A stretch of DNA of 64,000 nucleotides from Bifidobacterium actinocoloniiforme DSM 22766 (GCF_001263395.1 NZ_CP011786.1:372001-436000); one strand, 5' to 3'. Counted from the first letter of the stretch, positions 27,983 to 37,053 are shown. Notes: generated from the letters alone by a model not told the origin. Made by a program: numbers and translations.

Positions 27983-29425
27983 ATGCGCAAAGCCAAGATC
28001 GTAGACACCATCGGACCAGCCTCGGAGTCCTTGGAGGAGATTACCAAGCTCGTCGAGGCCGGTATGGATGTGGCCCGGCTCAACCGTTCCCACGGCACGC
28101 CCGAGGACCATCTGAAGGTCTACAACAACCTGCGCGAGGCCAGCAAGAAGACTGGGCGCAACGTGGCGGCCCTGGTCGATCTGCAAGGCCCCAAGATTCG
28201 CTGCGGTTGGTTCAAGAAGAACGCCGAGGGCGAGGATAAGGTCCAGCTCAAGGAAGGCCAGGAGTTCATCATCACCACCGACGATGTCGAGGGCGACGAG
28301 CACATGACCTCCACCACCTTCAAGGGCCTGCCCGGCGACTGCCACAAGGGCGATCCCATCCTGATCGATGACGGCAAGGTCCGCTTGGAAGTCACCGAGG
28401 TCGAGGGCAACAACGTGCACACCAAGGTCATCGTCGCCGGCCCGGTCTCCTCCCACAAGGGCATCAACCTGCCCGGCGTGGCCGTGAGCCTGCCCGCTCT
28501 GACCGAGAAGGACGAGGCCGACCTGCGTTGGGGCATCCAGACCGGCGCTGACATCATCGCCATGTCCTTCGTCCGCTTCGCCACCGACATCAACCGCGCC
28601 CACGAGATCATGGACGAAGAAGGCCGCCGCATCCCGATCGTCGCCAAGATCGAGAAGCCTCAGGCCGTCGAGAATCTGGAGGAGATCGTCAAGGCCTTCG
28701 ATGGCATCATGGTCGCCCGTGGCGATATGGCTGTGGAGATGCCTTTCGAGGAGGTCCCCTTGGTCACCAAGCGCTGCATTGAGCTGGCGCGTCAGTACGC
28801 CAAGCCCGTCATCGTGGCCACTGAGGTCCTGGGCTCGATGGTCCATTCCCCGATCCCCACCCGCGCCGAGGCTTCCGACTGCGCCAACGCCATCCTGGAT
28901 GGCGCGGACGCGACGATGACCTCCAACGAGACCGCCGTTGGCGATTACCCGGACGTGACCGTCTCCACGATGGCCCGTATCTCTGGCTACGCCACCGCTC
29001 ATGGCTTCGACCGCATCCCGGTTATGAAGGACCTGGACATGTCGAATTCCGGCGCCGTCTCCTCGGCAGCCGTCGATCTGGCCGACAAGCTCAACGCCAA
29101 GGCCATCGTAGCGTTCACTCAGACCGGTGACACCGTCCACCGCGTCTCCCGTGAGCGTCCGGCCGCCCCGATTTACGCACTGACCAACAACGAGCACACC
29201 TTCCACTGGCTGGCCCTGTCCTGGGGCACCGAGGCCTTCCTGTGCGAGCAGGACTACCACGGTCTGACCCGTGAGAAGCTCATGGGCTACCTGGACAAGA
29301 TCCTCAAGGGCGCCGGCAAGCTGGCCGACGGCGACAAGGTGGTTGTCCTGTCCTGCGGTCAGGTCGAGCACGAGCCAGGCTCCACCGACTCCATCTACGT
29401 GCACACAGTCGGCAAGGCCGAGTGA
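27983..29425 (+). CDS. pyk: Pyruvate kinase
   Basis: A 480-residue glycolytic enzyme converting phosphoenolpyruvate and ADP to pyruvate and ATP. Motifs seen are KIVDTIGPAS at the start, RLNRSHG, VDLQGPKIR, the active-site IVAKIEKPQAVENL with the catalytic lysine and glutamate, and VARGDMAVE for metal binding. The codon use is strongly biased as in rpsA. It stands alone between two terminators or intergenic regions. In the bifid shunt, pyruvate kinase supplies pyruvate for lactate, acetate and formate. Confidence 0.96.
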   Translation: MRKAKIVDTIGPASESLEEITKLVEAGMDVARLNRSHGTPEDHLKVYNNLREASKKTGRNVAALVDLQGPKIRCGWFKKNAEGEDKVQLKEGQEFIITTDDVEGDEHMTSTTFKGLPGDCHKGDPILIDDGKVRLEVTEVEGNNVHTKVIVAGPVSSHKGINLPGVAVSLPALTEKDEADLRWGIQTGADIIAMSFVRFATDINRAHEIMDEEGRRIPIVAKIEKPQAVENLEEIVKAFDGIMVARGDMAVEMPFEEVPLVTKRCIELARQYAKPVIVATEVLGSMVHSPIPTRAEASDCANAILDGADATMTSNETAVGDYPDVTVSTMARISGYATAHGFDRIPVMKDLDMSNSGAVSSAAVDLADKLNAKAIVAFTQTGDTVHRVSRERPAAPIYALTNNEHTFHWLALSWGTEAFLCEQDYHGLTREKLMGYLDKILKGAGKLADGDKVVVLSCGQVEHEPGSTDSIYVHTVGKAE

Positions 29426-29469
29426 ACGCATCGATAAGCGCCAGCTGAGTTCACACGCTCGGCCCCGCT

Positions 29470-29523
29470 ATCAGCGAAGGCCCGGCGACCTCCACGAGGA
29501 GAGGTCGCCGGGCCTTCGCTGAT
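29470..29523. terminator. Terminator between pyk and the Nudix gene
   Basis: A long perfect stem, ATCAGCGAAGGCCCGGCGACC against its complement GGTCGCCGGGCCTTCGCTGAT, lies between two convergent genes. It probably terminates both. Confidence 0.85.
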
Positions 29524-29534
29524 CCCTTAGCCGA

Positions 29535-30128
29535 TCAGGTCAGGTCGGTTAGGCCTATCCGAGCCCGTAGGATCGCTATCACGGTTTTCGCGTCGATCAC
29601 CGTTCCGGCGATGACCATCCGGTAGGCTTCGTCCACAGTGAACAGGCGGACATCCTGGTGGGGCGTCTCCGGTTTCAAGCTTCCTCGTGCGGCTGGCGTC
29701 AAGCCTTGGGCGTAAAAGAGCGAGGTGTAGTGGCTGGAGTACGAGGGCGTATTGACGAATCGGGCGAACTGATGGAAGTTCTTCGCTTCGTACCCGGCTT
29801 CCTCGCGCAGCTTGCGGGCCGCTACGTCGACCGGCCGCTCCTTGTCGTTCAAGGGGTGCCCGGCCGGCAGCTCCAAAGTCCAGCGGTGGGAAGGCAGGCG
29901 ATATTGCTCCACCAGCGGAATCCTGCCATCGTCGGTCAAAGCCATGACCGCGATCGTGTCGCCGTTCTTTTCGTTGACAATGCAGCGTTTGAAGCGTTCC
30001 CCGTCAATCGACAGATAGGAGACTTCGTCGACGCTGTAGTAGTGACTGTCCATGATCTGGCGTCGATCCACCTCTTGCACGGGGGAGGGCCTCCACGGAT
30101 CGAACCTGCGATAAACCTGTGTGTTCAT
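29535..30128 (-). CDS. Nudix hydrolase (ADP-ribose pyrophosphatase-like) with altered Nudix box
   Basis: A 197-residue Nudix-fold protein. The overall pattern (IPLVEQYRLPSHRWTLELPAGHPL, then FVNTPSYSSHYTSLFYAQGL) is that of ADP-sugar pyrophosphatases. The Nudix box reads GHPLNDKERPVDVAARKLREEAGY: the spacing has one additional residue after Gly, and Lys replaces the first metal-binding Glu of REUxEE. Activity may therefore be weak or altered. The start at 30128 has AAGGG upstream. Confidence 0.75.
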   Translation of the reverse strand: MNTQVYRRFDPWRPSPVQEVDRRQIMDSHYYSVDEVSYLSIDGERFKRCIVNEKNGDTIAVMALTDDGRIPLVEQYRLPSHRWTLELPAGHPLNDKERPVDVAARKLREEAGYEAKNFHQFARFVNTPSYSSHYTSLFYAQGLTPAARGSLKPETPHQDVRLFTVDEAYRMVIAGTVIDAKTVIAILRARIGLTDLT

Positions 30129-30263
30129 AAGCGCCCTTCTTCAAAAGGATTGTGGCATCCTCGCTCGCTTCTTATTGTAGGCCTTGGCCCCTCTGCGGTC
30201 CAGGCAACACGGCGTCCGTGCGTCGTCTGGTGGGTGTGGTACATTCTGACAAGAAAGAATTTA

Positions 30264-30337
30264 GCCCCCGTATCCCAATTGGTAGAGGAAACGGCCTCAA
30301 AATCCGTGCAGTGTGAGTTCGAGTCTCACCGGGGGCA
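30264..30337 (+). tRNA. tRNA-Leu (CAA), short variable arm
   Basis: A 74-base cloverleaf. Acceptor GCCCCCG pairs with CGGGGGC, with discriminator A. The anticodon loop CTCAAAA gives anticodon CAA at 30298-30300, and the T arm is GTGAG-TTCGAGT-CTCAC. The 3' CCA is not encoded. Anticodon CAA means leucine (UUG), but the variable region has only about five bases, not the long arm usual for tRNA-Leu; the top anticodon-stem pair is a C-U mismatch. My memory is that actinobacterial LeuX is similarly short. Confidence 0.85.
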
Positions 30338-30396
30338 CGATGCACGCGAACCTCGGCCAGGCGCCGCACATGCAGGCGCGGGTTGGGAAGACAGAC

Positions 30397-31029
30397 ATGG
30401 AAACGAGGTTGACATTGGCTGCTGAGAGCAAGACATACAGCGACGAGCCTGAAGGGCGGACGGTCGTCGTCGCGGAGGATGAAGCTTTAATCCGGCTGGA
30501 CACGGTGGAGGCGCTTGAGGATGCCGGCTATGAGGTCGTAGGGCAGGCGGCCAGCGGCCAGGAAGCTGTTGACTTGACACGTGAGTTCAAGCCCGACGTG
30601 GTGGTCATGGACGTCAAGATGCCTGGTAAGGACGGAATCGAGGCGGCGACCGAGATCGGCGAGGAGAACCTCGCTCCCGTCGTCATGCTCACGGCCTTCT
30701 CCCAGCAGAGCCTGGTGGAGAAAGCCGCCGACGCAGGCGCTATGGCCTATGTGGTCAAGCCCTTCGCGCCGGAGAAGCTGCTGCCTGCCATCGAGGTGGC
30801 CATCTCCCGGCATGACCAGATCAATGCCTTGAAGGATGAGGTCACCGACATGAAGGCCCGTTTCGAAGCCCGCAAGCGGGTGGATCGGGCCAAGGGTCTG
30901 CTGATGGAGAACATGGGGCTCACTGAGTCCGAAGCCTTCCGTTGGATTCAGAAGACTTCGATGGACCGCAGGCTGACGATGCAGGAAGTAGCGGATGCGG
31001 TGATTGACCAGGTGCAAGGCGACGACTAG
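30397..31029 (+). CDS. pdtaR: ANTAR-domain response regulator, PdtaR-like
   Basis: A 210-residue regulator. The receiver domain has acidic residues in VVVAEDEALIRLD, phospho-acceptor Asp72 in VVVMDVKMPGKDG and Lys in YVVKPF. The C-terminus is an ANTAR RNA-binding domain (VDRAKGLLMENMGLTESEAFRWIQKTSMDRRLTMQEVADAVI), which binds dual-hexaloop RNAs and blocks terminators after phosphorylation. Its likely kinase is PdtaS at 118. The ATG at 30397 has GGGAAG upstream; earlier in-frame codons run into the tRNA gene and are rejected. It precedes polA by 26 bases. Confidence 0.93.
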   Translation: METRLTLAAESKTYSDEPEGRTVVVAEDEALIRLDTVEALEDAGYEVVGQAASGQEAVDLTREFKPDVVVMDVKMPGKDGIEAATEIGEENLAPVVMLTAFSQQSLVEKAADAGAMAYVVKPFAPEKLLPAIEVAISRHDQINALKDEVTDMKARFEARKRVDRAKGLLMENMGLTESEAFRWIQKTSMDRRLTMQEVADAVIDQVQGDD

Positions 31030-31055
31030 CGAGCACAGGTGAAGGGGCGGCGCGC

Positions 31056-33971
31056 ATGAGTGGCGCAGATCAAAAGGCGAGCGGCAAAGGACCCCTGCTT
31101 GTAGTGGATGGGCACTCCCTGGCCTTCCGGGCTTATTACGCTCTTCCGGTCGATTCCTTCACCACCTCGAACGGGCAGCCGACCAACGCCGTTTGGGGCT
31201 TCGCGATCATGCTCTCCGAGGTGATCACCGCCGAGCAGCCCACCCGGATGTGCGTGGCTTTCGACATGGCAGGCGGGACCTTCCGCAACAAGATGATGCC
31301 CGGCTATAAGGGCACGCGGCAGGCGGCGCCAGAGGAACTCCTGAGTCAGTTGCCCCTGATCCAGAACTTCCTGGAGACCTTGAGCGTGCGATACATCGAG
31401 AAGCAGGGCTACGAGGGCGACGACATCATCGGCACCCTGGCTACGATGGGGGAGGACGCGGGCTACCGGACCCTGGTCCTGTCGGGAGACCGGGACGCCT
31501 TCCAACTGGCTGACGACCATGTCACCGTTCTTTTCCCTGGTTATCATTTCCGTCAGCTTAAGCGCATGACCCCTGAGGCCATTCAGGAGAAGTACCACGT
31601 GAGCCCCGAGGTCTACCCGGATCTGGCGGCCCTACGCGGCGAGCAGTCCGACAACATCCCCGGGGTACCGGGTGTCGGCGACACCTTCGCGGCCCGCTGG
31701 CTCAACGAGTACGGCGACCTGGAAGCCGTCCTGGATAACGCTGAGAAGATCAAAGGCAAGAAGGGCGAGGCCCTGCGCAAGTGCATCGGGCAAATCAGAC
31801 TCAACCGCAAGGTCAATGCCCTGGTGCGGGATTTGGACCTGGGCGTCACGGTTGACGACTTGGGTTTCGGACGCATTCATACCGATAAGGTCAACGCCCT
31901 CTTCGACCGCTTGGAATTCGGCTCGCACACCCGCAACAAAATTCTCAAGGGATTCAACTGTGTGGAGGATTTCGAGGGAACGGGACTGCCTGACAACAGC
32001 AAGAAGACCGACGAGTCCGAGACCGGCCTGGCCTTCCAAACCCCCAAGGCTGATCCTGTCGAGGATGTGGAAGCATTCGAAGCTTGGTGCCGCGAGCACC
32101 TGCCCAGCCCGAAGGAGTCCAGCGAACTCGCTGAAACCATGCCGGATGCGGAGCCGGTCATTCAGGCGGCGGGTGACGGTCTGAAAGCCGCCCAAGCCCA
32201 GGATACGGCCTGCCCGGACCTGTCCAAGCAATCGTGGTATCTCCATGCCGAGGGATCATCCAAGCCCGGCGCCGCCAAGCTGGAACGCCTGACCGTCCTT
32301 GCACCGGACGGGCACGCCATCGTGCTCGAGGACCAGCAAGTGTCAGGAGACCTGAACCAGGCCCTTGCGACGATGCTCGCCGAACGAATCTCCAGCTGCA
32401 CGGTATACGGCTATAAGGAGCACACCCACCTGCTCAGCGCTGCTGGGTTGACGCTGCCGATGCCTCTGTTCGACGCCAAGCTGGCCGGTTACCTGGTGGA
32501 GCCTGACTTCCATGCGGTTGATTTGGAGAAGGCTTTCGCCCACTTCCTTCATGTGCTGATGAACGATGACGAGCAGCCCGAGGTGGAACAAGGGGCCTTG
32601 GACTTCGACGGCGACGAGGATGCCGAGCGCGACAAGCCCACCGATGAGCAAATCGCCCTGAATCGGGTCGAGTACGTCAGATTGCTGGCCGAGCACCTGA
32701 AGCCGCTGATTGAAGAGCGCCGCCAATTCAACCTCCTGCGCATCATCGAGATGCCCACCTCCACGGTTCTGACCGGTATGGAGGACCAGGGCGCGAAGGT
32801 TGACTTGGACCGCTTGAAGGGCATGGGAGATCAGTTCGGCGCTGAAGCTCAAGAGGCGCAAGCCATCGCTTGGGATCGGGCCGGCGAAGAGGTCAACCTC
32901 CAGAGCCCCAAGCAGCTGCAAAAGGTCCTGTTTGAGGATTTGGGCCTCAAGCCGATCAAACGTACCAAGAACGGGTCTTATTCGACCAACGCGGCTTCCC
33001 TCCAACGCCTGTATTTGACTTCGGTGGGCAATGAACGCGCCAACGATTTTTTGGGCGCCCTCCTGCGACACCGGGAGACCAACAAGCTCAAGCAGATCGT
33101 CAATTCCCTGATGGAGACGGTCAACCCCCGTGACGGCCGCATCCACACCACATTCGAACAGACCGTGGCCGCGACCGGACGCTTGAGCTCGGTGGACCCC
33201 AACCTCCAGAACATACCGAATAAGAACGCCGCGGGCCGTGAGATTCGCTCCGCCTTCGTGCCTGGCGAGCGCTTCGAGTCCCTGCTGAGCTGCGACTACT
33301 CGCAGGTGGAGCTGCGCATCATGGCTGACTTGTCCGGTGACGAGGCGCTTATTGACGCTTTCAAGTCAGGCGCTGACTTCCACAAGTACGTGGCCTCCCT
33401 GGTTTATGGGATCAGCATGGACGAGGTTACGCCTGACCAGCGCTCCCACGTCAAAGCCATGAGCTACGGGCTGGCCTACGGGCTGTCCACCTACGGCCTG
33501 GCCCAGCAGCTCAACGTCAGCCCGGCCGAGGCGGACGTCCTGCGCTCCCAGTACTTCTCCACCTTCGGCAAGGTCCATGACTACCTGGAGTCCCTGGTCT
33601 CCGACGCTTCAGTCAAGGGCTACACCGAGACCATCTTCGGCCGCCGCCGCTACTTCCCTGGTCTACGGTCCAAGCGACGGACCACACGTGAGGCGGCAGA
33701 GCGCGCCGCCTTGAACGCGCCGATTCAAGGTTCGGCGGCGGACATCATGAAGATAGCGATGATTAAAGCCCAGCACTCCCTGGCCCAGGCTGGATGCAAG
33801 AGCCGTATCATCCTGCAAATCCACGACGAACTCGTGCTCGAGGTCGCTCATGGAGAGCAGGAGCAGGTGACCGACCTGGTGACGGATGCCATGGAGCACG
33901 CCGTCAAGTTGGCCGTACCCTTGGATGTGTCCACCGGTATCGGGGCGGACTGGCAGCAGGCCGCTCACTGA
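31056..33971 (+). CDS. polA: DNA polymerase I
   Basis: A 971-residue PolA. An N-terminal 5' nuclease (LLVVDGHSLAFRAYYAL, YEGDDIIGTLA, GVGDTFAARWL) is followed by a 3'-5' exonuclease-like domain with no recognisable DxE catalytic motif, probably inactive as in other actinobacteria. The C-terminal polymerase has motif A CDYSQVELRIMADLSGD, motif B RSHVKAMSYGLAYGLSTYGL and motif C LQIHDELVLEV. In motif B a Tyr stands where E. coli has Phe762, a change known to relax discrimination against dideoxynucleotides. It repairs gaps and processes Okazaki fragments. Confidence 0.97.
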   Translation: MSGADQKASGKGPLLVVDGHSLAFRAYYALPVDSFTTSNGQPTNAVWGFAIMLSEVITAEQPTRMCVAFDMAGGTFRNKMMPGYKGTRQAAPEELLSQLPLIQNFLETLSVRYIEKQGYEGDDIIGTLATMGEDAGYRTLVLSGDRDAFQLADDHVTVLFPGYHFRQLKRMTPEAIQEKYHVSPEVYPDLAALRGEQSDNIPGVPGVGDTFAARWLNEYGDLEAVLDNAEKIKGKKGEALRKCIGQIRLNRKVNALVRDLDLGVTVDDLGFGRIHTDKVNALFDRLEFGSHTRNKILKGFNCVEDFEGTGLPDNSKKTDESETGLAFQTPKADPVEDVEAFEAWCREHLPSPKESSELAETMPDAEPVIQAAGDGLKAAQAQDTACPDLSKQSWYLHAEGSSKPGAAKLERLTVLAPDGHAIVLEDQQVSGDLNQALATMLAERISSCTVYGYKEHTHLLSAAGLTLPMPLFDAKLAGYLVEPDFHAVDLEKAFAHFLHVLMNDDEQPEVEQGALDFDGDEDAERDKPTDEQIALNRVEYVRLLAEHLKPLIEERRQFNLLRIIEMPTSTVLTGMEDQGAKVDLDRLKGMGDQFGAEAQEAQAIAWDRAGEEVNLQSPKQLQKVLFEDLGLKPIKRTKNGSYSTNAASLQRLYLTSVGNERANDFLGALLRHRETNKLKQIVNSLMETVNPRDGRIHTTFEQTVAATGRLSSVDPNLQNIPNKNAAGREIRSAFVPGERFESLLSCDYSQVELRIMADLSGDEALIDAFKSGADFHKYVASLVYGISMDEVTPDQRSHVKAMSYGLAYGLSTYGLAQQLNVSPAEADVLRSQYFSTFGKVHDYLESLVSDASVKGYTETIFGRRRYFPGLRSKRRTTREAAERAALNAPIQGSAADIMKIAMIKAQHSLAQAGCKSRIILQIHDELVLEVAHGEQEQVTDLVTDAMEHAVKLAVPLDVSTGIGADWQQAAH

Positions 33972-34048
33972 CCCGGCCAAGCGGCTGTCCGTTATACGTC
34001 TGAAGGGCGCGTTGAGGCTCGCATCAGTGCGGGGAAGGGAGGCCTGAC

Positions 34049-34987
34049 ATGGCGGAGCAGGTTCGCGCGAAAGCGGCGTCAACCGTGAGTCTGGGGGAGG
34101 TCGTTCAGATCCTTGAACGGCTCTATCCGCTCTCCTACGCCGAAGATTGGGACCATCCCGGTCTGATTGTTGGCAGCGCGGACTGGCCGGTCAGTAAGGT
34201 CTTTTGCGCGGTCGATCCAACCTTGGACGTAGTGGAGGAAGCCATCGCATCTGGAGCCCAGCTCTTGATCTGCCATCACCCCCTTTTCTTTCGCTCGGTG
34301 CACGAGGTGGGAGGGTTCGGCTTCCGTGGCGGAATCGTCACACGCTTGATTGAATCGCGCTGCGGCCTGTGGGTAGGGCATACGAACGCCGACGCCGCGG
34401 TGCGAGGCGTGGCCCAGGCGGCCGCCGATCTCATGGGGATACTTGACCAGCGCCCCCTGAAGGAGGTAGGCCTCGACCCGAACGACTGGAGCATACGCGA
34501 CGGATCCACCAAGCATGAATCGGTCGGTCTGGGCCGGGTGGGCCGTTTGCCCGCCACCATGCGCTTGGAGGACTTCGCCAGGCGGGTCGCCGGCCTTCTG
34601 CCCCGCACTCAGCTAGGCGTTCAGGTGGCAGGCGAGCCGGACGCCCGCATGCAGACCGTCGCCCTTCTGCCGGGGTCAGGTGATTCCATGTTCGACGAGG
34701 TCCGCGCCAGCGGGGTTGATGTCTATGTGACGAGTGACCTGCGCCATCATCCGGCTACAGACGCCTACCAGCAGGCCGTCTATGAGGCCCGGCTGCGTCG
34801 CCGCGAGGATGCCGGTGGGACTGCGCGCCCACTTTTAATCAACACTCCCCATGCGGCGATTGAGAGTCTCTGGTTCACCTATGCGGCAAAGGACATTCAG
34901 CAGGCGGTTCATGAGGCGACCGGAGCCTGTTTGGATCTGCAGGTCATCGATCGGTCAACGGATCCATGGACGTTTTCGATTCAGTAG
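34049..34987 (+). CDS. Nif3-like dinuclear metal-centre protein (DUF34)
   Basis: A 312-residue protein of the NIF3/YbgI family: WDHPGLIVGS, LLICHHPLFFRSV with the metal-binding histidines, and VGHTNADAA complete the N-terminal metal half; DVYVTSDLRHHPATDA and NTPHAAIE the C-terminal half. The family forms hexameric toroids and is suspected to act as a GTP cyclohydrolase-like or metal-insertion factor. It follows polA by about 80 bases. Function is not established. Confidence 0.88.
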   Translation: MAEQVRAKAASTVSLGEVVQILERLYPLSYAEDWDHPGLIVGSADWPVSKVFCAVDPTLDVVEEAIASGAQLLICHHPLFFRSVHEVGGFGFRGGIVTRLIESRCGLWVGHTNADAAVRGVAQAAADLMGILDQRPLKEVGLDPNDWSIRDGSTKHESVGLGRVGRLPATMRLEDFARRVAGLLPRTQLGVQVAGEPDARMQTVALLPGSGDSMFDEVRASGVDVYVTSDLRHHPATDAYQQAVYEARLRRREDAGGTARPLLINTPHAAIESLWFTYAAKDIQQAVHEATGACLDLQVIDRSTDPWTFSIQ

Positions 34988-35052
34988 CCGGCAGGAGTGC
35001 TGGCGGCGTTCGGGTATGCCGTGAGGCGTGAGCGCCAGTAGGAGGAGCAAGG

Positions 35053-35703
35053 ATGACGATGGATGTTGACGGGCGAGGCAGAGCGATTCTTAATCCTGCA
35101 GAGCGTTTCGCGACCGGTCGGGATGGGGTCGATATGGACGCACCGACCCGGTTGGTCAGCAGCAGGACCGTATTCGAGGGACCTATTTTCACCATCCAGG
35201 ACCAGCGCATCGCCCTGGCCAAGGCCGACGGGGGCCGGACCATGATCCGTCGGCAGCTCGTGCATCATGCCCCCTGCGTGGTCATGCTGGTGCAGGACGC
35301 GATCACCGACCGTTACCTGCTGGAACGGGAGTATCGGGTGGGGGTTTCGGGCTATACGTTCGGCCTGCCCGCCGGATTCATGGATCCTGGTGAGGATCCT
35401 GCCACCGCGGCCCTACGCGAACTCAGGGAGGAAACCGGGGTGGAACCAGCTGGGCAGGGCGCTTACCAGATCGAGCGGGTGGCGGATTGCTACTCTTCCG
35501 AAGGCATGAGCGATGAGTTGGTCCACATTATGATTATCCGCCTGCGCTCCTGGAGGAAGGAGCTGACCCGTTTCGACGCGGACGAGCATGTCCAATCCGC
35601 CTGGGTGTCTTGGCCGGAGCTGCGCGCCTTGCCTGTCACCGCATCCAACGCGGTCATCGCCATCCAAGCCGAGGCCCTTCACCGCTTGAGGAGCGTGTGC
35701 TGA
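35053..35703 (+). CDS. Nudix hydrolase (ADP-ribose pyrophosphatase-like)
   Basis: A 216-residue Nudix protein with a textbook box: GFMDPGEDPATAALRELREE followed by TGV. The preceding beta strand GYTFGLPAG is typical for NDP-sugar pyrophosphatases. Unlike the paralogue at 29535-30128, all metal-binding glutamates are present. AGGAGG lies ten bases before the ATG. An in-frame alternative start (MDVDGRGRA) is two codons later. Confidence 0.88.
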   Translation: MTMDVDGRGRAILNPAERFATGRDGVDMDAPTRLVSSRTVFEGPIFTIQDQRIALAKADGGRTMIRRQLVHHAPCVVMLVQDAITDRYLLEREYRVGVSGYTFGLPAGFMDPGEDPATAALRELREETGVEPAGQGAYQIERVADCYSSEGMSDELVHIMIIRLRSWRKELTRFDADEHVQSAWVSWPELRALPVTASNAVIAIQAEALHRLRSVC

Positions 35704-35923
35704 GCAGCCGTGAGCGTCCCCGTCTCGTATGACGGTGCGGTGGCGACGGGATTCCAGAGATGAAGGCGAAACTGGCGTAGCCCATGGCGGATGGGGCCAC
35801 CACCGTTCTTGCGCTTTGCATCCTGCGGCCCGCTGTTGCTAATCGTGAGGAACGTTCACCGGTGAGCATTTGCGCGCAAGTCCGCCCTAGGGCTCAGCGC
35901 TACGGTTTCCGCCGGCGCTCCAT

Positions 35924-35975
35924 GAAACCCTGTATGGCCCGGCAGGAGCGCTCCTACCGGGCCATACAGGGTTTC
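35924..35975. repeat. 52-bp near-perfect palindrome, likely bidirectional terminator
   Basis: Within the 309-base gap between a Nudix gene and the convergent DUF5692 gene, two 26-base arms are complementary except for one position. The outer part pairs GAAACCCTGTATGGCCCGG with its complement. There is no loop beyond the centre and no T-run on the plus strand. It may simply be a double terminator, but it is longer than the other terminators here. The remaining gap holds nothing else I can support. Confidence 0.7.
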
Positions 35976-36012
35976 ACTGCTGGGTGTGAACCGTCATCCA
36001 GCCATGGCGGTG

Positions 36013-37053
36013 TCAGTCGACCAGGGTGTGATTGATGGCAGGCTGGACCTTAGCAGTGGAGGGGAGAGCGGGCTGTTCGGCGCGGGACATGGCCTGGTCG
36101 AAGTCGCGGGTGCCCTTGAAGACCTCTTTGGTCCAGGGGTTGATGTGCTGCTTCTTGGCGCGCCGGAGGATGTAGCCCAAGGCCAGGACGTTAGCGGCCA
36201 AGGAGATGAGCGAGACGGTCAGGTTCACACTCGGGTTGTTGACCGACTGTACGGCGAAGCGGGAGTGGTTCTGATCCAGGAAGAACGGGAAGACCTGGGC
36301 GAACATGCACCAGATGGCCAGTGTGTTGGCGCGGTTCTGGATCCAGGCGCCCTTGTTCCATAGGAAGTTGGCGAAGGTGGGGGCCAGGAGCAGGGCCAGG
36401 CCGCAGTACCATGCGTGGGTGGGAAGGCAGTTGTAGGTGTAGCAGAAGTTCCAAATATCGTAAGCGACGATGAAGATCCAGGTCATGTCGGGCCAGAGCA
36501 TGTCCTGCTTCTTCTTGGAAGCGTAGATGCCGAACCAACCGGTCATGCAGAAGATGTTGATCAGGCCGGCGATGCCGTTGAAGACGTTAAACCAGCCGCC
36601 CATCAGCGTGACGCCTTCGCTGGAGACGAACGTGCCGCCCCAGCCGCGGAAGGCGGACTCGAAGTCGGAGGCCACGGCGATCAGGATGTTGATGGCTACG
36701 ATGATGAACGGGAAGCACTTGAACCAGTTGACTTTACCCAGTTTGCCCCAGCCATACTTGAGGATCATGAAGCCGATGCAGCCGGCGGTGGCGGCATAGA
36801 GCTTAGCGTAGTGGAACCACCCGTTCATCTCTGTGTACGTGGGGTTGTTCAACGCCCAGCTGGCGCCCCTGGCGGCCCCCACGTAAATGGCGATGAAGTA
36901 GGCGCTCAAAGCCACGGGGATTCCCACGAAGCAGACGAGCCCTCCGGTTTTGGTCCGCCGCGCGATTTCGTTGGCGCCAATCAAAGCACAGAATACCAGT
37001 GCCCAGCCGAGCCATTGATAGATGGCGTTGGAGCCGTAGACTTGGAATAACAC
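36013..37053 (-). CDS. DUF5692-like polytopic membrane protein
   Basis: A 346-residue protein with eight or nine hydrophobic segments, rich in Trp, Tyr and Phe (WFHYAKLYAATAG, FIVAYDIWNFCYTYNCLPTHAWYCG). The sequence looks like the DUF5692 membrane proteins of bifidobacteria and other gut or oral bacteria, whose substrate is unknown. I start at GTG 37053, since AAGGA lies about ten bases upstream; a GTG eight bases further up is an alternative. It lies 88 bp downstream of a TetR gene on the same strand and is presumably cotranscribed with and controlled by it, as is common for efflux or transport proteins. Confidence 0.65.
   Translation of the reverse strand: MLFQVYGSNAIYQWLGWALVFCALIGANEIARRTKTGGLVCFVGIPVALSAYFIAIYVGAARGASWALNNPTYTEMNGWFHYAKLYAATAGCIGFMILKYGWGKLGKVNWFKCFPFIIVAINILIAVASDFESAFRGWGGTFVSSEGVTLMGGWFNVFNGIAGLINIFCMTGWFGIYASKKKQDMLWPDMTWIFIVAYDIWNFCYTYNCLPTHAWYCGLALLLAPTFANFLWNKGAWIQNRANTLAIWCMFAQVFPFFLDQNHSRFAVQSVNNPSVNLTVSLISLAANVLALGYILRRAKKQHINPWTKEVFKGTRDFDQAMSRAEQPALPSTAKVQPAINHTLVD

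Noticed and set aside
27836-29431. 531-codon minus-strand frame opposite pyk
   Set aside because: Shadow of the strongly biased pyruvate kinase gene.
30264-30337. tRNA-Leu as integration site of a prophage
   Set aside because: Downstream sequence is ordinary pdtaR-polA with no integrase or duplicated tRNA end.
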